DNA of 60,000 nucleotides from Cristatella mucedo (Eukaryota > Bryozoa > Phylactolaemata > Cristatellidae), in the NCBI GenBank assembly GCA_009760855.2, contig WPIO01000062.1, positions 1,834,001 to 1,894,000 on the forward strand, read 5' to 3'. This document shows, one piece after another, positions 42,831 through 60,000 of the stretch (positions are counted from its first letter, which is position 1; every line of letters begins with the position of its first letter). The notes below the pieces were generated by a model, which saw only the letters and a program-made list of their open reading frames with translations, was not told the origin of the DNA and made no database searches. Made by a program: the position numbers and the translations under genes.

Positions 42831-43954
42831 TTTATATTTAAATTGTACATAACGTAGACAATATTGTTATTACAAAATTGTGCACACTTTACATGACGCA
42901 TGCGAAAGTATTGTAAAATAAAAATGAACATTGTTAAAAATCATGACATCATGGGTTAAAACGAGTTACACATTCTGAAAGAGCATCCCAAAATTTACTC
43001 GAATCATCTATTAGATTGCAAACAACCGACAAGTTTTCATTTGCAGGCCAGAGTTATTAGCAGCAGTCTGCCAACGTAATGCTTGCACTTTCCTCTGTAT
43101 AATCACATTGCCGCTAGGGTAAGAGAACGCTGTGTAGGCAGCAGGTCTTTGGAATCCTGTGGCACAAGGCGAGAGTTCTCTCCCAAGTTCGCATTCGCGA
43201 AGCGAGCTCTAATTTTTACTGCGAAATCCTAAAATCCTAAAGAAGCATTTTACTACTGAGGATTTATTAGCTAATCAGCTTCGAGCGCATTCGTGCTTCC
43301 GCCCTTCAACGCATCGCAACTGCCGATTCTAAAGTCGCGACGATTCACAAATACCGATATTCTTGAATACGCTGACGGCGCGTATCGTCGCTAAAACCAC
43401 AGCAGATTTTTCAGGCATTTGTCTCTCCACAGTCCATAGGATTTCAGGCGAGAACGAAATTTACTGTCGATGGCTTTATATAAAAAAATCCGCCAGCTTG
43501 CTCCCCTGTATTTTTCCGATTGGGACCCCAGGATGTTGCGAGCAGCTGCACTTCTTGAATTTTCAAAAAGTCAAAACTGGCGCGACGTGCCGTAAACCCT
43601 GACACTCTCAACGAATGCGTATGTGAAGCACGACGTAGGAATTGCTTGGCACCTTTAGCGCTTATCTAGTCCGTAGCCTACGTATTATACATGATAAAAA
43701 CAATATATCAGCAAGGTTCCTCCAGCGGTGGCAGTATCCGGTTGCAGTTTTTATTGAGAGATACTCTTGCCCTTGACAAAAATATGGTCGAGCGCATTAT
43801 TAACGAAGTCATGGCATCCCGGGATACAGAGCCATATTGAATGAAAGAGCAATCCGAAGAAGGCATTTACAATAGTAGATCACCCTAAATTCGACAGTAG
43901 GGGCCCCAGAGCAAATTTTCATAAATGCGAGTGTGATCTAACTAGCTGACTTGA
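42831..43954. other. intergenic, no gene recognised
   Basis: Nothing recognised. A 79-codon open frame at 43363-43602 has no known features. Confidence 0.4.
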
Positions 43955-44174
43955 AAAACTTGCTGATATGTGTTTAAGTTCCGGTTTAGCTTCAGAGCTA
44001 ATCGCTCCACAGAGTGAGCATTGCTTCGGGTGTACAACGGCCTAACTAGGAATGCAGACTTAGGTAGAGTCTTTTTGCTTGTTTTGCTCGATTTTTTGGC
44101 AGCTTTTGATACCATCAATCACCAAAGTTCTTCTTGAGCGCCTCTCATCTCGCCTGCGAGTCAGTGGCGTGCGA

Positions 44175-44240
44175 TAGAGATAGAGGTATGAGATAGAGAT
44201 AGGGATAGAGATAGAGATAGAGATATCCATAGAGATAAGA
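44175..44240. repeat. imperfect (GATAGA)n repeat
   Basis: About ten agagat/agatag units with interruptions, inside the LINE-A reverse transcriptase region. Confidence 0.85.
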
Positions 44241-44331
44241 CCTGCTCTGTAATGGTGCAGGTCCTATCTCAGCGGGAAACTATGGAGTATTAGTGTGAAC
44301 GGACAAAGATCGTACGAGGCACATCTGAATG

Positions 44332-44596
44332 TAATGTATCTCCTTCAGTAACTCCACAAAGTCATAAAGACCATGTGGGTGTTACGCAGGAGAGTTTTGT
44401 ATAGCGCACTCACAACAGCCTAAGCGGCTTTCGGTACGCATTCGGTAGCCGACAGACTTCGTCTCACGCAACAAAGAGAAAGTGGGAAGCATAGCAGAGT
44501 CAGGAGAGCAGTTGAGGTAGGGAGTAGCATAGAAGTAGCAGCTCAGGACCGCTGAAAAGGATGAGCCATAGTCGGCAGTAGAAGAGTAGTTGAAGT
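44332..44596 (-). mobile_element. LINE-B 3' end inserted into LINE-A
   Basis: Plus strand starts with tgtaatgtatctcc and ends at the gagtagttg truncation point. The LINE-A sequence ...cgtacgaggcacatctgaa is interrupted and continues after it as tgaagtatgggtt. TGAA is present on both sides as a 4-bp target duplication. Confidence 0.88.
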
Positions 44597-45780
44597 ATGG
44601 GTTACCTCAGGGCTCTGTGCTTGGTCCTGTTCTTTTCACCGTTTATACTTTCCCTCTAGCCCACGTGATTGCCAGGATAACTCTAGGCTTTTAATTCTAT
44701 GCGGATGAAACTCAGCTGCACCTTTGCTTTGATCCCTCCCAGCCCTCCAGCAAGTCGAATTCTCTAAACTCCCTTGCTGCACGTATTGATGACATTGACA
44801 CATGAATAGCAGCAAACTTACTTGAACTGAATGCTGATAAAAAACAACTTACTAGTTAAGGGAAAGCAAGTGTGGTTCAAAAATGGGAAAGGCCAACGCT
44901 CAAAATCGGCTCTACCAGCATGTGTACAGTTGAATCTGCACGAAATATAGGCGTCCTGTTCCAAAGTAATCTTTCATTAGACGACCACATCACTTCCACA
45001 GTCCAGTCTGCCAACTTTCAGCTAATTAACATTACTAAAATGAGGACTTCCCTAGATAGGAATACCACATCTAAATTGGTCCATGCATTTTTGATATCCC
45101 GTTTTGACTTCTGTAACTCACTGCTTGCTTGTCTACCGGCCTGTGCACTCAGGCGCTTACAGCTCTTGCACAGCTCTGCAGCTAGGCTTGTCTGTCGTGA
45201 GCGTCGCTGTTGCCACATCACACCACTTCTCTCTGACCTGCACTGGCTCCCAGTCAAGCAACGCACCGACTTCAAGGTTCCGTCACTCACTTTTAGGTCT
45301 CTTCATTCTTTGGCTTCAGCCTACCTATCAGAAGTACTTCCCCACCGTAATAAGCATCGTACCACTCGCTTTCGGAATCTAATCATTTACCTATACTTCA
45401 TAGGAGCCTCAAATATTTTGGAGACCGTGCCATTAGCTCGTATGATCCCAAAGCCTGGAACTCACTCCCGACTCACGTCACGACATCCTCTGACCTGACC
45501 ACATTCAAAAAGAAACTAAAAATGGATAAATTTATCACAGCATTTAGTGGGCCAATGTTATTTATCCTTTATGTGCTTATGCATGCTGACACTTTGCGAG
45601 CGGCTACTAACCATATTTGCATGCTGACCCTTTGCGTGTCACCTCTAAACATGTTATGCTTGCTGTCATTGAGCATGCTACCACTAACCATTCGGTCGTG
45701 CTTCCTTTGCATCAAATGCAAGCTGCTTTGAAAGAGATTGAGTCAATCGAGTGCTGGCTAATGTTACACAATCAATTCCT

Positions 45781-46129
45781 GCTCTGCGTACTGCTCCTTC
45801 TTTTCTTTCTTTTCTTTTCTCCGACTCGTACATCTCGGACTCGTCCTTCACTCCCCCTTCGACTCCTTTGTACGTGACTTTTTTCCCCGATTTTCTCCTT
45901 TGTCTTTACTCGTGAAAAACTGCAAACAACCGTAACTCACGTTTTTGATTGTTCACCTATAGGAGACATTATTCTAAAGCTCCTGAAATCAGCCAACGCT
46001 TGAGCGAAATTTAAAGACCTCTGGTTTCTGAGGTCCTAGCAAATTATCACGTTGTCTCCTTTTGGCCAATAATTCTCGAAAAAATGAATTGTGAATTAAC
46101 AAGAATGGTGAATTAGGAAAGCACCAGTC
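45781..46129. other. intergenic, no gene recognised
   Basis: CT-rich patch around 45790-45860, otherwise nothing. Confidence 0.4.
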
Positions 46130-47080
46130 AGAATTTAAGTGACATTACTTCACACTGAAACTTATCTCCTCCGTAAGACCAGTGGCAGTCTAGGTAGTTG
46201 CGATAATAGTAACGTCATTGCCAATATTGTGTTCGACATTTCAGTAGCATTCGATTATATTGATCTAATAATCCTACCTGAGCAATTTATAACAACAATC
46301 GATTTGGGTCTGGCGGGGTTCCAATTCTTCTCGTCCAACTGTGTCCAGTCAGTGTCGTGTCCTTGATTAGTTCTTATCCAGAAGACCAGTCACTTGTGGA
46401 GGGAGTTCTATGAGAGCCTGCTCTCAGTCCACTGTTCTGTTCTATTTATGCAGAGCCTTTGGCAAAGGTGATAGCGGGCCCATGGCTTCCATCACTTCTA
46501 CGCCGACTAAAATTTTGCTTTTACCAGGATGTTCTTGTCATTTAAGCCACCGCAATAAGCTGCGGCGATTGATAAATCAAAAGCTTGCTTAGCTGACTTT
46601 CACATAGGAAGCTTTCAATCCCTTCTAAAATTAGTTACTTTGCTCTCCGAATTGGAGGTGCAGCTGTAAGACCATCTTCGAACGCTCACAATTTAGTAGA
46701 ACTATTGATGACCGCTTGACATTTCAATTTTAATTCAGATGATCGCCTGCTGCAGGCTTTGCAGCTATTCATCTTATTCAAAGGGGGACTACTCACCACA
46801 GCTGCTGGCTAGAGAGCTTATTAGCTTCCAGTTTCTCTCTAGACTGGACCATTGAAACTTAGCATTAGCTGGGCTATGGAAAAAGCCACCGAGACTCAAC
46901 AACTGGTGATGAATGCAGCCGCAATGGCGGTTTCTAAATCCAAGGAACGCATTCACATGTCTCCTTCGCTAAAAGAACTGAGATAGCTCTCATTGGATGT
47001 GTAACAAGATTCTTACTCTGACCCATAAGTCCCACCGTAGCCCTTCATTAACCATTGGCTACTGCTTCTCTTATATCGAG
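46130..47080 (+). mobile_element. LINE-B copy, heavily decayed
   Basis: Faint reverse transcriptase collinearity: IVFDISVAFDYIDLIILPEQ (46225-46285, cf. LLDLSAAFDTIDHDVLLERL), FHHFYAD near 46485, then LDWTIET and SPSLKELR-like remnants. One of the oldest copies here. Confidence 0.6.
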
Positions 47081-47227
47081 TTGTAATACGCCTGGATAGA
47101 GATACGGTTTTCGTACGGGTGCTACACAACTACTTTAGACTATTACTACTGTTATACCCAGCAAAACTGCTCCATTAGTTTCAGAATTCTCCTGCTCTCG
47201 GTCATCTTGGTGCATTAGATCTGCAGT

Positions 47228-47478
47228 TGTTACGTTACCGTGTCTCCGGCGGCAGCAGCGCTAGTGGAGTCTCACGAAGACACGAGCGGGCGAACGCGAG
47301 CGGTGAACGAGACTCTCGATCTTTATTTCCCCCTCCAGCGGGTACTTGTACGAGCTAGAGGGGGGCTGACTGACGAACCGCAGATACGGGAGTGCCTCTG
47401 CCTCTGGGCCACATGATTACGTCAAAGGCTCAACCACTTGCCGCAGGCGGGGCATACATCAGCGGCCGAGAAGCAACA
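47228..47478. repeat. GC-rich interspersed repeat, candidate solo LTR, copy 1
   Basis: Shares ordered blocks with 59649-59957: tgttacg/tgtataac, tctccggcggc/gctccggcggc, ctagtggagtctc, gagcggtgaacgagactctc, ctttattt, ttgccgcaggcg and an aaca end. It starts TG and ends CA. Confidence 0.55.
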
Positions 47479-47489
47479 GGCGCACACAA

Positions 47490-47815
47490 CACGGTGCCGC
47501 TCTCTCGCTTAAGCTCCGTTGGAGGTAAAAGCTTTTGCACGGTCGATCCTCAGCTGTGGAGCAGCTTTTTTGCGGAGCATCCGTTTTTTGCTTTTTTGTG
47601 GATCCATCCCTTTCGCTATTCTGACGCGACGACGTCGTCGCTCCAGCTGCTCCACTCTGGCCGTCACGTGGCCGTCGTGTGCTGCTACTTCCGTGCTACT
47701 TGCTTCCTAGACTGTCCTTGCGACTCAGACGGAACTTCCTCGTTGCTACTTGAGATGAAGCCTCTTACCTACTCAATGCGAGCTGACAGCCACTTGGAGT
47801 TTGGATGAACGGGGG
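47490..47815 (+). mobile_element. diverged LINE-B-like 3' region
   Basis: The 138-codon frame (47392-47808) aligns loosely with LINE-B: SVGGKSFCTVDPQLWSSF against TVGDRSFSSAGPRLWNSL, and CYFRATCFLDC against CYFHATHYLNC. Probably a separate subfamily shared with 59320-59640. Confidence 0.55.
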
Positions 47816-47954
47816 TTACGAAAGATAACCCTCCAGTGCGACCCCCGTTTATTCACCGTGGTTTTGCGGAGTTACATACGACAGCGAATGAGTCAAGACT
47901 TTCCAAATATCGTTCTCTTCTTTTTCACAATTAGTCCGACTTCGAAACTGTCAC

Positions 47955-48075
47955 AGTGCAGTAATTCTCACCGACCTGCGCTGGCACACCGATCGAAAAG
48001 CATATAGACTTGCAGGCTACGTCACTCACTTTTAGGTCTCTTTCTCGTCTTGCTACGGCCTGCGTATTCGAAAGA
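47955..48075 (+). mobile_element. LINE-A C-terminal scrap
   Basis: cgtcactcacttttaggtct and the codons TSLTFRSLSRLA match the LINE-A FRSLHSLAPAYL region. Confidence 0.5.
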
Positions 48076-48440
48076 AGGAAAAGTAGACTCGCTCTCGTGC
48101 GCGGCTACTGTCGGTCGTCAAGTCGTCGGCCGCAGACCGAGGCCGCTGACGCTGGCGGAGCTACGGCGCGACCAACCACAGCATTCCTCACCTCGACCTG
48201 GCCAGCAGCCTGACAGGACCTGCCTTGACCCTGAACGACCGCCAAGTCCAGCATGCCGAGGCCGTGCAGAATCAGAGCGAAAGGGCGAGCGGCGGCTCGC
48301 AGCAAAGGCATGCTTCAGTGACTCGCTGCTACATACACCCATACGCACTAGTGGCGGCTGGCCGTTGAGAGGCTAGGCCCGGCAGTGTCTCGTGCGACTC
48401 GACGTCCTTTCCGCCGCATGCGACAGTGGCTGCGCACAGA
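48076..48440. other. GC-rich intergenic, no gene recognised
   Basis: Overlapping open frames on both strands, no domains. Confidence 0.4.
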
Positions 48441-48492
48441 GATTTAGTTATCTTTCGGCGCTATGCAAATGCTCTGCTACTTACTGTTGCCG

Positions 48493-48565
<73 letters not shown>
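48441..48565 (+). repeat. LINE-A-tail-like flank plus (CT)n microsatellite
   Basis: gagatttagttatctttcgg and cgctatgcaaatg resemble a mutated LINE-A terminus. A pure CT run follows at 48495-48565. Confidence 0.6.
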
Positions 48566-48568
<3 letters not shown>

Positions 48569-49437
48569 CGCTCTCTGCACTGTGTCCCTCTCTTTCTCCC
48601 ACTCGAGCACTTTCTCTCTCCATGTCTTTGTCGTCTCTTTCTCTCGCCGTTCTCCGCCGCTTCTTCTGTCCGTCTGTGTGTACCTCGGCTCAGCTGTCAC
48701 TCCTTGTCTATCTTGATCATCCCACTCGAGCGGTATCGTCTTGCTCATTCTCTCTTGCTCACTTTTCTTGTTGTTTGCGCATATCTGATCTGGCCCCCTA
48801 TCTATTCTGTCAAGGCTCCTTTCTTACCTCGCCGTAGGAAACCAGCTGCCCGACCGATCGAAGCCGAATCGAAAGTGCTGGCCAGACGGAAGCCAGAGGA
48901 CGGGGCAGCGGTGCCTTCGCAAAGCGCTGCCGCAACGAGCGTGCGCGAGCCCTTCCGTCTAGAGATGCTTGCGCACTTCCATGCCACGATTCCCACGCAG
49001 CAAAGGTGAAGGTCTGTGCATCGATGGGTCACTGCAATTCCACAATTCCACCCACCCCCTGCGCCGCCGCATGGCGCATCAGCTCGGTTGCAGTTGGACA
49101 CCACCCGACAGCTTCTTGCTGAGCGGAAAATATATTTTACGTTATCTAAGCCTATAATGAGCGGTTGATTTCCACGAATCGTGAAAAGGGCTGCCACGAC
49201 GACGCTACTGGTCGCGCCGTGCTAGAGCAATCTGCACTGCCCAGAAGCCTCTAGTCATCGAGTAATGCTACGATTCCAGCGTCTCTCACAGTCTCAGAGA
49301 ACTGACTGCGGCTGCTCGCGAGCAAGTAGCTGTCGAAGGTACGAGTATGTGACTCTAGCAACTTCCAGGGAGCTTAGTAGCCAGTATGCGAACCCCCTGA
49401 ACTGTGTGTCGCTACCGGGTACACGCCAGAATGCAAC
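48566..49437. other. downstream flank of ovo (expected 3' UTR), no other gene recognised
   Basis: CT-rich for about 300 bp, then mixed sequence. No clear polyadenylation signal for the minus-strand gene was found near its stop. Confidence 0.35.
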
Positions 49438-58362
<8,925 letters not shown>

Positions 58363-58962
58363 TCATTCTACCGTTATTGAAGAAGAGGAGCCATTCTCAA
58401 AGGGCAAGAATTGAATCGGTGAAAAGATCTGTTATCTGCCAATCTGTAATGTGAAATGTTATAGGTGCAACTGGCACGCACATGAGCCTTTATTGGGCTC
58501 TTTTAATCCAGCCGACTACATTCAGGACTAGCGGCGGGCAAAGTGCGCGGTCGGCCGTTCGGAGATAAAGCGGCGGGAGCGGGCGCCGTCCGAATTGCCC
58601 AGCGGCCGGTCTCATCATAGGCAGCGCGAACGCGCTAAAGGCGCCAAGATCAAAGGCGTCGCAAGCCGCCGACCGGTGTGCACCGCGCGCTTCAGCAGGC
58701 ATGGAGGAGACGGGCCGGCCGGCCGCCGCCGCCGCAGCTGCGCCTCCGCGCGGTGCGAACGCGCTCCGCGCGGAGGCGGCATTCAAGGAGGAAGCCGCAT
58801 GTAACTGCGTCCAGGAGCTCGCGAGACCCCGTGCGCTCGCGGCGCCCTCTCGCGGCGCTCGTCGGTTTCAAGCCGGAAGCGAGTGCGACGAGGTCTCCAA
58901 TATACCGTCGACTAGCGGGCGAGACCGATCGCCGCTGCGGACAGCTAGGACGCCGTCCTGCT
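58363..58962. other. GC-rich 5' flank of the ovo candidate exon
   Basis: CpG-dense. Overlapping Ala/Arg-rich open frames on both strands, none recognised. Likely promoter or 5' UTR territory if the 5' exon is right. Confidence 0.4.
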
Positions 58963-59050
58963 GCTATGGGCACAATGCTCATAGCAGCTGCTATGGGCAT
59001 AGTGCCCATAGCAAGCGTTTATCGTTCGCTACGGGCACTATGCCCATAGC
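58963..59050. promoter_or_regulatory. cluster of three 23-bp near-palindromes
   Basis: Units at 58963-58985, 58990-59012 and 59028-59050 each have arms gctatgggca and tgcccatagc around a 3-nt centre (caa, tag, cta). Unit 2 is perfect; units 1 and 3 have one mismatch each. TGGGC-N5-GCCCA half-sites have the spacing of nuclear factor I sites, differing by one base per half. Confidence 0.7.
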
Positions 59051-59319
59051 ACAAAATGCGCCGTCTCCTGCGAATATACTTATCAAAGACGTGTTCAAAA
59101 AGTGTTCAACACCGATAAATGATACGCAGTACCCCATATAGGGTAGGAAATCCTCTCAGAAGCCGGACAAAAGCAGGCCTCGGAATTCAAGAAGCTGTAG
59201 AATGCGGTTGCAAAATGGCGTCGAGGAATCCGTCAGCGACTGAGAGAGGACAGAGAGCGCTAGAAAGAAGAGACGGCGACCCGCTTTGAAGCCGTACGCA
59301 GTAAGTGGCAGAGTATTGC

Positions 59320-59640
59320 TTAATTTGTGGTCTTAATATGGCATAGGTCAACTTTTGCCGCGTCCTCCGGACCTTTGGGAGGCAAGCAAAGGCTGCAAGC
59401 ACCGTCTCACCACTTGTTACGTCACCTGTTACGTCGCAGCGACATCTACTCTCCTGCTGCCGTCCGTGGCGCTGCATCCTTGCCTGCTACAATGAGCTGC
59501 TACTTCTGCGCTACTTCCTTCCTCGATTGCCCTCCTGACTCGGCCATGCTTCTTACTTCCTTTTTGTTGCGCGATGTGAAGTCTGTGTGTACCGAAAGCC
59601 GCGTAGGCTTTTAGTGCACTACACACAACTCTCTTGTTTT
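59320..59640 (+). mobile_element. diverged LINE-B-like 3' region
   Basis: Encodes RSDIYSPAAVRGAASLPATM and CYFCATSFLDCPPDSAMLL, collinear with LINE-B SPTADYGTSFSAVLNCYF and ATHYLNCSPNSAMLP. The 3' end (ccgaaagccgcgtaggcttt, tagtgcactacacacaactc) follows. Confidence 0.65.
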
Positions 59641-59648
59641 ACAGCTGT

Positions 59649-59957
59649 TGTATAACAGTGGCTCCGGCGGCGCCGGCGGCGGCGGCAGTTCTAGTGGAGT
59701 CTCGCGCGGAGACTCAGAGCGGACGTGAGCGGTAAACGAGACTCTCCTTTATTTGTCTAAACGCATACATCTATGAGAGCTCGATGAAATCACAGCAGAC
59801 GTCAAGAAATATAGCATACAAGCGGCCTGACGCTGCGCTGCATCAATGGCTTGACTGCTGGCCACAGGTGAGGAGTAGGCCGCGCTGCGTCGATGGCGTA
59901 ACCGTTGGCCGCAGGTGAGGCGTACAATAGTGTCAGGGCGCTTCGCTGATTACAACA
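59649..59957. repeat. GC-rich interspersed repeat, candidate solo LTR, copy 2
   Basis: Begins tgtataacagtggctccggc and ends gctgattacaaca, with a stem gagtctc/gagactc inside. Partner of 47228-47478 with extra internal sequence. Confidence 0.55.
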
Positions 59958-60000
59958 GCAGAAGCCTCAGGCGCACGCGACGCAGCTGAGCCTGGATTAC

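Larger units (their letters stand above)
43955..45780 (+). mobile_element. LINE-A copy carrying two interruptions
   Basis: The reverse transcriptase core (TESALL-like region near 44010, then the LLAAFDTIN-type region near 44095) is interrupted by a GATAGA tract (44175-44240) and by an inverted LINE-B piece (44332-44596). It resumes with [17 protein letters not shown] near 44600 and a decayed FYADETQ box near 44695. Next is NIGVLFQSNLSLDDHITSTV, then the C-terminal domain from 45060 (about 140 open codons), then the 3' UTR. The tail at 45720-45780 is degenerate. Confidence 0.88.

Noticed and set aside
44161-44245. CRISPR-like or satellite array
   Set aside because: It is an imperfect hexanucleotide repeat inside a LINE, with no spacers.

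Overview
This is a stretch of animal nuclear genome. Its genes are split by GT-AG introns, the intergenic DNA is dense in decayed non-LTR retrotransposons, tRNA-derived SINEs, small inverted-repeat elements and long CT, AC and AT microsatellites, and there are no operons. Both recognisable host genes are metazoan developmental regulators. The single-type Smad2/3 and an Ovo protein whose C-terminal tail looks like the protostome form suggest an invertebrate, probably a protostome. I cannot name the species.

Region 1-30.5 kb holds no host gene that I recognise. It is a graveyard of two LINE families of CR1/L2 type. I call them LINE-A (3' end is a conserved 'gcgcctagagagagattgag' block followed by ATT repeats) and LINE-B (3' end conserved, followed by ATTAC-type repeats). 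It also contains a 1.7 kb element with 211/218 bp direct terminal repeats (12.5-14.2 kb), an 816 bp element with 21 bp terminal inverted repeats (27.9-28.8 kb), a small MITE-like cluster (24.2 kb) and two GC-rich blocks (25.0-25.85 and 26.2-26.7 kb).

Region 31.1-36.2 kb holds a complete Smad2/3 gene on the + strand in seven coding exons. All splice sites and phases can be read, and the predicted protein has 424 residues. It would carry TGF-beta/activin-type signals from receptor to nucleus. Its linker is short and lacks the usual SP phosphorylation cluster. A perfect 40-bp palindrome lies 52 nt into intron 2.

Region 36.2-49.4 kb returns to repeats: LINE-A and LINE-B copies (some nested), SINE pieces, and a frameshifted copy (41.4-42.8 kb) of an uncharacterised multi-copy metazoan protein family.

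Region 49.4-58.4 kb holds an ovo/shavenbaby zinc-finger gene on the - strand. Two zinc-finger exons are certain, a small upstream exon is likely, and an alanine-rich 5' exon is plausible. Its introns contain a LINE-A that hosts a LINE-B, a LINE-A split by a 457 bp inverted-repeat element with a CAAAT target duplication, SINEs and compound microsatellites. Three 23-bp near-palindromes lie 600-690 bp upstream of the 5' ORF.

The two host genes are about 13 kb apart, transcribed towards each other. Nothing in the sequence shows a direct regulatory link between them.
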